From Mercenaria mercenaria (lineage: Eukaryota; Mollusca; Bivalvia; Venerida; Veneridae): DNA of 64,000 bases. Numbering within the stretch: the stretch's first letter is position 1; the number at the start of each line of letters is the position of its first letter. The notes under the pieces are model-generated. The model was not told where the DNA came from. It ran no database searches and was given only the letters and a program-made list of their open reading frames with translations. The translations under genes were made by a program, and so were the position numbers. Shown here one piece after another: positions 47,101 through 59,019 of the stretch. The stretch lies in NCBI RefSeq assembly GCF_021730395.1, contig NC_069377.1:70571001-70635000 (forward strand), written 5' to 3'.

Positions 47101-48237
47101 ACCAACACCAGAGTGAACAGAATAGCTCTCACTATTCTTCAAATGCACTGGAATTTTGAAAAGTTTGGCAATTTATATGTGTATATCAATGTACATCAAA
47201 TATCTACACACAACGTTTTGCAAAAACAAAATGAAATATTTGCCAGAAAGTGATATGCGTGTTTGCTTTTTTGAGTGTATATATCGGTTCAGTATTCCAT
47301 ATTTGGGCAATTTGACTACATGTGTCTCAAAAGTTAGTACCAATATACCGATATATTACGCACTGTTATTGTAGTAACAATTAAATGAAAATATGGAAAT
47401 GAAATGCAGTGAAGTAACATGTATATGTAATATATTGGCTCTACAATTTCTTGAAATTCTCAGAGTTACTTATTCTACATTATATCTCACACTTGTATCA
47501 AATTGTTTTACGAAAGTCTCGTTTTTAGTGTTCTCAGACCTCAATAGAAAAGTGATGCTGCAATAATAAAAACAATAAAATTACTTTACACAATAAGTTT
47601 TAGTACAGTTAATGTTTTAAGACTGCGTGAGAATATCCACATACTTAACTGAATGTTACGTTGATGGCAAAAATGATATGCAGCTTGTCTGGTTAAAATT
47701 GTTCAGTTTGAGTGTAACTCCTTTTGGGGCCTCTTGAATTATATATGAAATTTCAAAGAAAATGTAATATGTCTTAATGTTTTATATGCACTGGATACTA
47801 TAGAGGATAAACATTCATTTCTTAATTACATGTTGATACCAATGTACCGCAAATTTTAACATATTGGATACATCACATCATCATGTAAATGCCGTCTGAC
47901 GGAGAACCCCCAATTTAGGGCCTCTTAGTCTTTGATTTCACTTGAAAAGTACATTTATACCTCAAATTATATTATGTAATTGAATCTTTCCACTCTACTA
48001 TATATTTAAGTCAGATTTACCTTAACCTGTAATTTAAACAACATTTTACTTTCATTATTATTTCTTATCACGTGCACCCCTTTTGGGGCCTCACGAAAAC
48101 TTGAATAGGGATATTTGAGCCTGGTATCCACCCTGACTGAATTCCATATACCCCAACGAACATTTTGATGTATGATACCATATTGTACTTAAAAATGCCT
48201 ACGGATTTTTTTTCTCGGGGCTTTCGCCAACTGTCTA
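44127..48237. mobile_element. 4.1-kb inverted-terminal-repeat DNA element without recognisable transposase
   Basis: The ends are inverted copies. Left is TAGACAGTTGGC at 44127; right is GCCAACTGTCTA ending at 48237. Both are flanked by ATA (44124-44126 and 48238-48240), a possible 3-bp target duplication. Similarity runs ~160-180 bp inward (AATCCGTAGGCATTTT, AGTACAATATGGTATCATAC, ACCAGGCTCAAA, GAGGCCCCAAAAGGGG). A GAGGCYCC...GGG motif recurs several times in each arm with mirrored orientation (44283, ~44425, ~44820; ~47722, ~47910, 48076). The interior has no protein I recognise; frames at 45923-46342 and 47050-47374 look random. It is probably a non-autonomous or decayed cut-and-paste element. 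Confidence 0.7.
44772..44793. repeat. Poly(C) run, 22 bases
   Basis: An uninterrupted C22 homopolymer inside the 4.1-kb element, followed by an A-rich run. Assembly length is unreliable here. Confidence 0.95.
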
Positions 48238-48470
48238 ATATTACAAAAATGTAAATCAGCTATGTTCTTCAGAGATGCCCTCATTTATGTCAACAGTCAT
48301 AAATACCGGGGAAAATTAACGACAAATGCATAGATAAAGTGTGTGATTGTAAAATATAAAGCTTTTCGAAACGTTTTTATTGATTTTTTTATTGATCTTT
48401 TTTTTGTGTGTTGGGTTTCAGGCAATTTATTATGTTGTTTTAATTACAACGGCCATTGAGACATTGGTAT

Positions 48471-48752
48471 TCACAGGTCCTTAAAAAGAGTGGTGGAGAA
48501 GGTTGCAAGCCTATCGATCTGGACCTGACACGCCTGCTTTGCGTAGACAATACGGCAGGAAAAGCGCAGGTAATCTAGATAATCATTGAAACCTTGATCG
48601 TCCGACCACGCGCGCACACGCACGAGCCAGCAAACCGCATCCTCCGGAAGAACGTTGCATCCGCACCTACAGACTCGTCGTCTCCGTCGGTGCTGTCCCA
48701 TGTATTCGGCCAGTGCTCTGTCACCCATTCCTAAGGTAAGCACATTGAGCAT
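48471..48752 (-). CDS. Hypothetical 93-aa protein, GC-rich frame
   Basis: This frame is unusually GC- and CpG-rich for the window and open for 93 codons. It has a basic, Cys-containing patch (HRRRRRVCRCGC) and a plausible globular stretch (WSDDQGFNDYLDYLRFSC). No family is recognised. Splice-like signals exist on both strands (acceptor cttaccttag at ~48738 on minus; AAG/gtaagc at 48736 on plus), so the coding strand is uncertain. The alternative is a CpG-rich promoter with no protein. Confidence 0.35.
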   Translation of the reverse strand: MLNVLTLGMGDRALAEYMGQHRRRRRVCRCGCNVLPEDAVCWLVRVRAWSDDQGFNDYLDYLRFSCRIVYAKQACQVQIDRLATFSTTLFKDL

Positions 48753-48899
48753 AAAATCATTATTAAGGCTCCGGCCGCGTCGTTAGTTGGTCTTATTCAT
48801 CAGCCTTTGGCAGATTGGAACCGTCACTATGCACCAAATGAGCAAACAAACTCACTGTATGCTGTCACGTGACCTGGTGTACGGCAAGAAAAATGCAAG

Positions 48900-48925
48900 A
48901 TGGCGAACGTGGATATTGAGGAAAG
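48900..48925 (+). CDS. Possible first coding exon (MANVDIEE...)
   Basis: CAAGATGGCG is a strong initiation context downstream of a CpG-rich stretch, and the frame MANVDIEE runs into an AAG/gtaggc donor at 48926. A 48-bp intron with a good ttttcttcag acceptor would join in frame to 48974 onward and stay open for 29 more codons. The intron is very short for a mollusc and the product is unknown. Confidence 0.3.
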
Positions 48926-48999
48926 GTAGGCTTCTTGTTTGTTCATTGATTTCTCTGTTAATATTTTCTTCAGGGGAGACTTTCCGTCGAATAACACGG

Positions 49000-50140
49000 C
49001 ACTGACATTTGTCTTTCATCAGCTGTTTACCATTACCTCAGACAACGGCTCGATTTTCTAGAGTTTGCCCTTGAATGCAACAAAAACAACGGCAAATAAA
49101 TTTAAGCCAGGAGAGACTGTTTTTCGAATTTTTCATCCCTTACATGCGTGATTTCTGCCATTTTATGAAGTATACATAGACTATGTGCGTTGACAAAATA
49201 TGTGTATCAGCCAGTTCCCTGTACGGACAGAAGGTCGAGGTTATTCTGTCGGTGTACGGACAGACGTCGGCCAACAATGTACGGTAAGAAAACAGCAATT
49301 CAAAGATTTTCCTACGAAATGGAAAGAAGACGAAATCCTGACTCGATCACCAATTTCCTTATACTAGAACTTAGAAGGATTAATGTCGACATTAGTGCTG
49401 CCATTTTTCAATGTGTTTCCAAAATGTTTCCTATCTCTCTTAGCCTTACATAATTTTAAAGATTATTGAAAAATTAGAATGAACTTGTTTCTGTTTAAAG
49501 CTCATTTGAATGATGTTTAATATATTTGCATATAATCTGATAGATCTATTCTTTCATACAATTGTACACTTGCTTTAGACGATTTTAATTTGTTGGGAAA
49601 GAGAGTACGGAGAGATTACAGTGGGTTGTTTTACCTGATCATGTGAGTTTACCCGAACAAACGAATATACAAGCTATAATTTTCTTTCGATTCATCACTT
49701 TATGTCGAAAACGGCTGCCTGCATACTAAATTGTTATCCATTTGATTGGGATTCTGTCATATTTTTAAAAAATCAGTGTTCAGTCATAAATCAGTCTAAA
49801 CACAAGCTGTGCTATGGTTCGAATCACGGACTAGGAATGTTTCAACCAGCTATGTGAATAGTTCTTCCAGAAACATGGTCATAATTTAATAAAGGCCGGA
49901 TTTAAAGTAAATATTGGTCAAAATATTCACGGAAAACATCACTAAAATGATCAAAAATTGCCGAAACAGCTAAATTTTCTATTGATCCACAGTCTACTAA
50001 AGGAACAGATAACATAAACTGTATCACAAAAGTGTTAACATATTGCATGAATAAGGGATAAGTTTTTGCACTCAGAGCGTACACCTAATAACCTGTACGG
50101 AATCCTGTTAGTGTCATGTGAAATGTCGTCCGTCGCCCCT
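49000..50140. other. No supported gene
   Basis: Positions 49190-49453 hold an 87-codon frame containing the repeated segment TGTACGGACAGA and a fairly protein-like C-terminal half (NPDSITNFLILELRR), but no start context or matching splice partners. The rest is AT-rich noncoding. Confidence 0.35.
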
Positions 50141-50144
50141 AGTG

Positions 50145-51064
50145 GCGACGCACGACATTGCGATACGACATCGCGACAATGCGATACGATGCTCGACAAT
50201 GCGATATGACACAAAACAATGCGATACGACGCGCGACAATGTGATATGACATTCGTCAAAATGTCGCGATGTCGCTTCGCAATGTCGTGCGACGAGTTGG
50301 CAATTTTGGCACGATCTGTCGCAATGTCGCATCGCATTGTCGTCCGTCGTATCGCATTGTCGCGCGTTGTATTGCATTGTCGCGATGTCGTATCGCAATG
50401 TCGTATCGCATTGTCGCGCGTCGTGTCCTGCATTTTAGCGACTTGCGACAATGCGATACGATGCGCGACAGTGCGATACGACACACGAAAATGCGATAAG
50501 ACGCGCGACAATGCGATATGACATTCGTCAAAATGTTGCGATGTCGCTTCGAAATGTCGTGCGACGAATTGGCAATTTTGGCTCGATATGTCGCGATGTC
50601 GCATCGCATTGTCGTCCGTCGTATCGCATTGTCGCGCATTGTATCGCATTGTCGCGATGTCGTATTACAATGTCGTGATGTCGTATCGCATTGCCGCGCG
50701 TCGTGTCCTGCATTTTAGCGACGCGCGACAATGCGATACGACACGCGACAATGCGATACGACACACGACATTCTCAAACGACATTGTCGCGATGTCGTGT
50801 CGCATTGTCGTGTGTCGTCTATGCGCCAACAGTACGACGCGCGACAATGCGATACGACATTCTCAAACGACATTGTCGCGATGTAGTGTCGCATTGTCGT
50901 GTGTCCTCGATGCGCCAATAGCACGACGCGCGACATCGCGATACGACACACGACAATGCGATAAGACATTGCGATAATGTGATACGACGCGCGACAATGC
51001 GATACGACAAACGACATTCTGAAACAACATTGTCGCGATGTTCTATCGCATTGTCGTGCGTCGA
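50145..51064. mobile_element. Fold-back element of TCGTATCGCATTGTCGCG units (920 bp)
   Basis: The ends are inverted copies: GCGACGCACGACATTGCGAT at 50145, and on the minus strand TCGACGCACGACAATGCGAT from 51064. The interior is a dense mix of CGACAATGCGATACGAC and its reverse complement, joined by GCGCGC-type palindromes. Larger blocks repeat at ~272-280 bp (ATTCGTCAAAATGT at 50251 and 50523; TCGTGTCCTGCATTTTAGCG at 50421 and 50701) and at ~89 bp (CGACATTCTCAAACGAC near 50768 and 50857). Open frames on both strands are repeat artefacts. It is strikingly CpG-rich against an AT-rich background. Confidence 0.8.
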
Positions 51065-52390
51065 CAGGTGTTCACTTGAAGAAATACCGGTGTTCACTTA
51101 AATAAATACCGGCGAATCTTTGTGCATTTTTTCGAACAATTCATCAATTTCATTTTATTAATAAAAGCGTTAAAAATAAGGTATCAAACTGAAATTTCAC
51201 AAAACAATGATTGAAGTTCCGTAGCTATTTTATAATTCTTACGGCCTTAAATTTTTTTTAGATTTCTTAACTAAGTGTTGTATTTATCTGTGTAGTATCT
51301 GTGATATTCGTGTATAGTCTCTTACACATCATAAATGAATGCCATCTGTGTACAATGTTATGTATATACACACACATATACACCAAGAACAAATTCGTAC
51401 TAAACGATTTTTCATGTAAAGCTTTATAATCAAGGCAGTTTACAATTGGTACACCATAACAAATGCTTTTCAATTTTGAATAGAAAAGTTAGTAAAACAG
51501 CGAATTTGCACAAAAAAAATCATACAATCTTTCAGCAACCAAGCCTTCTATACAAATATCGCAATCACTTCCTGATATCTTAAAAGTTTCTCTTGTCTTT
51601 GTTGTAGTGCGATCTTGAAATCAGTTTCTTTAAAGGTAATATGAATAAAATATGACAAATATTGGTCCTTTATAGTAAACTTGATGTATCGCGTGTAGAA
51701 ACCAATTTAGTGAAATAATGGTTCTTCTCACGAAACTATATTCTTCTTTAGAAATATCATGGTGGGCTATTCCGAGTCAGAACAGATAAAACGGTTTGTC
51801 CGCACATTCAAATTTCGCTTGTTATAAACTATTGGCTTCAGATAAATATTTCATTTCGTGTTACAATGCGAATAACTGAATTCTATAGTTTAGATTACGG
51901 CCAAATATAGGCAGCACTTTATTTGTCCATACTTTAACCTACATAAAGAACTGAACAGTCCTCGGGCGGGCAAACAGATCTTAAATTTTATGAAATGAAT
52001 TTCAAGTATATATAGAATTGCGGTAATGCTACCGATACATCTATAATTTCCATGGTCGAAAATCATAGGGAATATACAGTACCGTGATAAGATCAGAATT
52101 AGATATTAACTTTCTTAAAAATGATTCCGCAGCTGGGAAGTAGCTTTACAAAGCGTCAATACTGGCGACACCATCTAGGACAGACAGTACGGTTGATATA
52201 GTAATCGGTACCATAAATAAATAAATAAATAAATAAATAGATAAAAGGAAAGGGTAATTTTCCGGAAGCACATAATATCGCAAACAGAGCCAGAGCAATT
52301 CATCTCAAACGTTGGCCTAAACAAGGAGGGGGGATTAGTAATAACATGTACAGCATAAATTAGGCATTTTTTTTTTTCAAATTTATTATA
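51065..52390. other. Intergenic or intron; possible terminal exon on minus strand
   Basis: Mostly AT-rich. On the minus strand, gtactgtctgtcctag at ~52185 is a good acceptor. If spliced from the donor at ~52465, it gives a short in-frame C-terminus (NGVASIDAL, stop). An ATAA microsatellite lies at ~52214-52240. Confidence 0.35.
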
Positions 52391-52459
52391 TCAGTGTATT
52401 AAAGTCCTTGATTTACTTAATTTTTGTTGTACTGAGTTAGGTATTTGAAAGTTCTTATA

Positions 52460-52697
52460 CTTACTGGCACAGCTGACATTGCTCACACACATGCTATTCA
52501 GGTAGGCTTCATTCCGGTAATGTAGCCTGCACGCTGGCAATGTCATAGAGGGTTGTAGCAGCTCCACACCTGTATCCACCTAGAATGAAATCGTAGTCGT
52601 ATTTTCTGAAACTTATATCAGTAGATGAAATGAAGGTCATCACTTCAATGAAAGTAAAGACACACAGTAATGATATAGTCCTACTCATGTAATTCAT
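52460..52697 (-). CDS. Possible small secreted protein (exon pieces)
   Basis: The ATG at 52697 starts a frame with a convincing signal peptide (MNYMSRTISLLCVFTFIEVM then TFISS). Overlapping it in another frame, from an acceptor-like ttcattctag at ~52589, is a Cys-containing stretch (ACRLHYRNEAYLNSMC, SNVSC) that ends at a strong donor (gtaagtataag, ~52464). The two parts are not in one frame without an implausibly short intron. This is therefore either a gene with exons I have not resolved or a decayed copy. No family recognised. Confidence 0.35.
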
Positions 52698-52853
52698 TTC
52701 AAATAGTAGAAATATTAATAACTATTCAAAATTTAGGTATCCATTCCTAAAGAATATTCGTCTTTGCGACAAGTAATGGTATGGGGTTTAACATGACTGT
52801 GCCATTCACTTCAAACTTTTAAATAAATAATATGTTTCACGTGACACTGCCGT

Positions 52854-55751
52854 GTGAGGGCTGTTCAAATGATTGTGTCAGTAAAGCAAAACTACGTACT
52901 AATACATTCTTCTAAAGGATTAGATACCTCTGCTGTTAATCGTTTCAGTACTAATGAATTCCTTAAGCAGGAATGGCCTCTGTTTCTTTCAAAATACGCT
53001 ACAATTGACAAGCCAATAGTTATTGTTGGCGACTTAAACTTTCATCTAGACATACCTACGGATCGTGACGCTTCCAAGTTCAACAGCTGTCTAGAAACAT
53101 TCGGTATGGAACAACATGTTCGAGGACCAACACATGTTGCAGGACATACATTGGATGTTCTTATCACAAGAGACACTGAAAATATTGTATCAAATATAGA
53201 AGTTACTGACCCAGGACTCTCTGATTCTGATGGGAAGATATCACGCAATCATTTCGCTGTGGTATTTCATATTCAAGCAGAAAAACCTGCTCCAATAAAG
53301 AAAACTGTGACCTTCCGAAAGTTGAAATCCATTGACATTGAATCATTTAAAAACGAAATAAAATCTTTGGAGATTCTTGACACGAACACGTTAATTTCTG
53401 ATGTTGACCAGCACGTGGAATCATTAAACAACAGTTTGATATCATTCGTTGACCAGCACACCCATTGGCTTACTAAAACAATAGTGCTTAGACCGACTTG
53501 TCCATGGTATAATGAAGAATTACACGAAGCCAAACATTTGAAACGAAAACTTGAACGCAAATGGAGAAAAACAAATCTGACAGTGGATCGTGGGATATAC
53601 AGAAATCACTGTGCTTCTGTGAATAAATTGCTGAAACAAACACGAGTAAATTTCTATTCTGAAAAAATAGAGTCCTGCGGACGAGATCAGAAAACTTTAT
53701 TCAAAGTGACAAAGAATCTTCTTGGTAGAGACGAGGAGACCGTGCTGCCAACATCTTCTTCTTCCAAAGAACTAGCGCAAACTTTCAGCGATTTCTTCAT
53801 CGATAAAATTGATGGAATTAGAAATAAAATTAGGTCAGAAACAGACTTTCAAACCGGTGTTACCACCGAGGAAATTTCGAACACGCAAATAGATAAACTT
53901 GTTGAATTCACTCCAGTCTCACAGGATGAAGTGAAAAAAGTTATTTCAAAATCTGCAAGTAAATCGTGTGAGCTAGATCCACTTCCAACATGACTTTTGA
54001 AAGAATGCTTAGAAGAACTGCTACCATCTTTTACTAAAATAATCAGCTTTTCTTTGGAGAAAGCATACGTACCGAAATCCTTCGAAAGTTCGTTGATCAA
54101 ACCACTCATCAAAAAATCAGATCTAGATGCAAATGTTCTGAAGAACTACAGACCTGTATCTAATTTACCGTACGTACCTAAAATACTTGAAAAGGTAGTC
54201 GATGCTCGTTTGGAAAGCCACTTGTCTTTGAACAGTCTTCACGAAGAACACCAGTCTGCTTACAGAAAATTTCACTCCACTGAGCCTGCATTACTGAAAG
54301 TTCAAAATGACATTCTCAACTCCCTTGACCAAAATGATGTAACAATGTTAGTGATGCTTTACCTTTCGGCTGCTTTCGATACCATCGACCACAAGACACT
54401 ATTGCACCGCCTCCACGACCACTTTGGTATCGCAGGGAAACCACTTGAATGGATAACTTCATATAGGAGCGACCGCTACCAAACAGTGACCATAGATAGT
54501 GAATTGTCAAAACCAGTACAAATGACATACAGTGTCCCAGAGGGGTCCGTTCTCGGACCAAAATTTTTACACAATGTACACTAAACCAGTTGGTACAATA
54601 TGCAAGAAACATGGACTAAATCCTCATTTTTACGCCGACGATGGGCAGCTTTATTTATCTTTCAAACCAACAAATCCGGTCTCTCAAAAGGATGCTTTAC
54701 GCTGTGTTGAAAACTGTCTCGTAGAAATCGTATCTTGGATGAACAGCAACATGTTGAAAATCAATGCCGATAAAACTGAAGTCATTGTATTTATCTCTCA
54801 AAGAAACGAAAAACATATTGAATCGGTTACTGTGAAAATTGGAGAAGAGAACATTAAACCATCTAAATGTGTAAGGAATCTTGGTGTTTTTCTAGACTCC
54901 AAAATGAGCATGGAAAAACATATTAACTCAGTTTGTAGATCAGGGTACGGACAGCTATGTCAAACAGGCCACATCAGGAAATATCTAAATAAAGATGATA
55001 CAAAATCTCTAGTAAATTCACTCGTCACTTCACGCCTTGATTATTGCAATGCGCTCTTGTATGGTGTTCCGAAGGTCTTGCTGAGTAGACTTCAAAGTCT
55101 TCAGAACACTGCAGCTCGAAATATAACGAGAATATCGCGTTATGATTACATTACGCCGGTATTAAATGAACTGCATTGGATACCAGTTACCCATAGTGTG
55201 GACTTTAAGATTCTAGTTCACACATACAAAGCATTGCATGACCAATCACCGATCTATGTTAAAGACTTGCTGGAACTCTATCAGCCAGCAAGAAATTTGA
55301 GATCCAAGAACAACTCAAAACAACTAGTTGTTCCAAAAAACAACAGTGTGAGGTACGGTGATCGTAGTGTTTCATCAGCTGCACCGAAGTTATGGAATGC
55401 TCTTCCGGCTACTATTAGAGACGCTAAAAGCTTGGATGCTTTCAAACGATCATTGAAAACACACTTTTTCTTCAAGGTCTATTGAAACTCACTTTGCACT
55501 GAAAAACAAGCTTTGCAATGGAAATTATTTCCTATTGTTTATTGTTCTTTAAAATATCTAGTACAATTAAAATGTAGAGTAAAACCTGATTCAGGCTAAA
55601 TACCTTTTATTGTTGATATATTTTTTGTGTTGTATTGTATGTCCATATTATTCTGTGATATGTAGTTTGTACAGCGCTTTTGAACGTTTATTTAATAGAT
55701 GAAAAGAGCGCTATAAAAATCTGGTAAATAATAATGATAATAATAATAATC
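52854..55751 (+). mobile_element. LINE (CR1/L2-like non-LTR retrotransposon), 5'-truncated and disabled
   Basis: The C-terminal part of an APE endonuclease (IVIVGDLNFHLD, GPTHVAGHTLDVLITR) is followed by reverse transcriptase: NYRPVSNLPYVPKILEKVV, HQSAYRKFHSTEPALL, LSAAFDTIDHKTLL, GSVLGPK, HFYADDGQLYLSF. A C-terminal domain follows, ending THFFFKVY at 55485. The 5' ORF and N-terminal endonuclease are missing. Defects: an in-frame TGA at 53991 where the family has Trp (PT-W-LLKEC); one extra T in the T-run at 54564-54568, which shifts the frame; and Tyr (TAC, 54360) replacing the catalytic Asp of motif A (LDLSAAFD). The 3' end has an AGCGCTATAAAAATC-type tail running into an ATAATA microsatellite (~55725-55751), as is usual for this group. 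Confidence 0.9.
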
Positions 55752-58615
55752 GTTTGGTACATCTATATTTCTGGCGATGTTCATTGATAAGACGCACAAA
55801 TGCACAATAACAAAGCACATGTGACTTCTTAACTCTTCATACAATATACCACAACAAATACACCTTGCGAAATGTGATAAGGTATGCGAAAAGAATACGT
55901 TGTTTGTTGGCTAACATACATGTATTAATTAGATTTGGCACAAACACAGTATTTGGTAGGATAATGTTATCATTTTCAGTTAAATTATGGTTTCCTTCAA
56001 AGTACTATTCTTTATCAGGATACACGTTTTTACCTCGTAAACTAATTTCGAAAACGTTTTTCTTTATTATTGAACATGTATTTCCTTATTACACTGATAA
56101 ATACCAGATCTAAGAATTTGCGAGTTCATCTCCTCACAGTCAAGTGTATGCTTTAGTCATGGGAAAAGAAAATAGTCATTGACAAAATCGATCAAAACAG
56201 GGACAAAGTACGCTCGCTCTCTTACTAATTCATACGCAAGGACAGATAAGAGCAACGCATCTTTATGCTTCCCTCTCTTCCCAAAGGGGATAAAATCACA
56301 TGTCCAAATAACACTCGGACACATACTGATGTTTTGTATTACATTACTGTTTTAGCATTTAAATAAATGTTTAAGGAGTCATATTAGTATTTGCACATGC
56401 TTGCATTCGTATACAGTTCATCTTTGGCAAAAAACTATATTCGAAATCCTGCTCCGGATATAGCTCTCCAGGGAGCTATATCATCTCACAAAAACGTACC
56501 AGAAAAGTATCGTGACTTCAATTGCTCTTGAAGCAGTCTCATTTTTCAAAGCGTATTTGAATAATTAACATCGTCCATTAGTAGGCTGGGCATTTCTAAA
56601 GAACTTAGCTGTGATTTACTCATTGTTCTAGATAATTTTGACAACCTTTTCTGTTTCAGTTTTTAGACGAGGGCAGTTCAATAAATTCTGTTATTGGTAT
56701 TCCCGTGTCTGAATTATCAATCTGATCAAGACAATTTTAAGTCATCCTATCAAAGTATTCTCCCTGCACAGAAAAACACTTTTGGAGGAGCCTTTCTATC
56801 CTTGACCTAAATGCTACGAAGCACTTCTCCTTGGTATACTGATGAGACACTTAAAAATTGCAAGGACGCTTCTAGTGGCAAAGCGTTTACCTGCGAGCAG
56901 TTTCGTTACCAAGGTCAACAGGAGAACGTCACAGGAACTTGGCTGAGGAGTAAAGAGTTGGTACTCAATCTGAATAACCTATCAGTTGTTTTATGAAAGA
57001 CTATATCAATAATTGATTATTGTAGGCGGACGCATTGTCATGAATAAATTGTATGCCTTTCAAACATTTACTTGGGCGTTTGTATTGACAGTTGTAAGTA
57101 CTTTATTTTTGTAGAACTTGCCTCGATCGTTTTACCACGGGTGGTAAACGCGCAATCAATTGTTTTTGTAAATAACGACACAATTACGAGTGTTTTCGAA
57201 AAAAAAGCAAAATGCTATTCGACCCAAAAATGAATAAAGATAATATGTTTCAAATACCAAATTATTAATTTAAAAATCAGCCCTGGTATCAAGAAAACTC
57301 TGCTGGCTCGATCTGTCAAAAAAGTATGGAATCATGAAAAATGCAGATTTTTCTAACTCTTGTGCCTGCTTTCTGGAAATGTGCCGCTTCTAGGTGCAGG
57401 ACAATCATGGCCAGTTGTGACCAGTTTTACGACCAGCACTGACAAGGTCGCGGGTAATCGCAGCTCGAATATAACTGGATGATTAGCTGTTTTGTCTACA
57501 GATATTTGTATAATCATATTGTTTTATAATAAATGCAGATCTAAAGCACCGACTAGTTTATCTTAACATTGAATGGTTACTTTCAGTCCTTCAGAATCGA
57601 ATGTTAGGCCTATGTTCTTTTGCTAAATTAACAGAATTCCTTATATGTTAAGACATTCAATTTTGGATCTATGTTTAGCGTCCTCTGTTTAACCAAACGC
57701 AAATATTTCCCATAATGTTAAAAATATCAACTTAGTGTGTGTGCGTGCGTCCTAGTCGCAATGCGTGACAGTTATCTCCCCTGACGGTCCGTCCACAGAG
57801 CCACAAGCGGCGTAATCAAGGTAGAGCGCTCTACTATAGATTCTACTTCAGTCTTTCAGACATTATTGCTTTAAGTGCGAAAAGAAAAATAAAATAACAA
57901 ATTTATTCTTGTGCTTGTCTTGTGTAATACGCGATATGACATGGCATAAGCACTTCGCAGTACCTGGACCTAAATTAACGAATTATTTTTCGGCATTGGC
58001 GACGACACATTTATTACGTCACTATTGGCGCATTTCATTCACTGTCATGTATCGGTACCAGCAGATAATGGGGACCACAACATCCCAGGCTAATGCAAAA
58101 TGTATTAGCGCATTATTATTTGTATATTTACCATGATCTAAAGTTACAACATTTGAAAACAAATCAGACCTGGGGAGAGATCTATTCATATCTATTCTCA
58201 TGTGCTTGTTCCTTCATGAACACCCGGAATATACCGGTAGTTTAGTGAACTAATCGAGCACGACTTCACACTGCGCTGATTGCTGTATATTCGTGCATAT
58301 ATTTGATAGCTGTTTTTCTATATTTTTTATGCAGAACATGTCACGAGATAAATGTATCAGCAAATTAAAATATTTTTTTCGTTTTTCATACTGTTTAGCT
58401 AATAATTTATGTTCGTATATGACTTATTATTATACACCTGTTTTCAGACATGGCTGAGTTGGACGTAATATCAGACTGAAATGAAATGAAAGTGACAATT
58501 ACGTCACGAGTTGGACTAGCTACGTGCGTGCGTGCGTGTGAGTGTGTTCGAATCTAGCTTTTTCGACATTTCTGTCATATATGCGACGTTGTCTTCTTGT
58601 AGCCCTGAGCACAAT
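55752..58615. other. Intergenic, no gene recognised
   Basis: AT-rich. A 61-codon frame at 56811-56996 and a 75-codon frame at 57909-58136 have no recognisable domain. A perfect 10-bp inverted repeat, GATATAGCTC/GAGCTATATC, lies at 56457-56482 with a 6-base loop. Short GTGC runs lie near 58525-58540. Confidence 0.4.
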
Positions 58616-58619
58616 GCCC

Positions 58620-58800
58620 GACTTTATAGTGCTTCCTCACTAGATTAAACCAACCAGTCACATTAATCTGACACCTTGTTGAGCCGTCCTAGCACTATCC
58701 CGCTAGTACCATTTTCCACGTGACTGTGTGGTTCGACGCGACCAGGGAGCAAACCCACACTCGAAGCAGGCGCTCTAACACTAGGCTACCGAGGCGGTCT
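58620..58800 (-). mobile_element. tRNA-derived SINE fragment
   Basis: On the minus strand, CGCCTCGGTAGCCTAGTGTT then AGAGCGCC is an A-box-like head, followed ~35 bp later by a weak B box (GGGTTTGCTCCC). The body contains GTCGAACCACACAGTCACGT. Not foldable as a tRNA. Confidence 0.5.
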
Positions 58801-59019
58801 CTGTACTAACTCATAATTTATTGACATGTTATCATTGCTTAAAATATATAGATCTATATCCGGATATAGTTTTAATGTGTGTAAAATCTATCAGGAAGAA
58901 ACGATACATGATTTTTTTTTTTATTATCCTGAAGTAAATAGTACGTGACATTTTTTTTTCTTGGGTGAACGAAGGTGGGGTACTGTTATCCCCACCCCCC
59001 ACCACTCCCCTTTAAGTGT

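Noticed and set aside
50035-50977. Many overlapping frames of 60-204 codons on both strands
   Set aside because: All come from the palindromic TCGTATCGCATTGTCG array.
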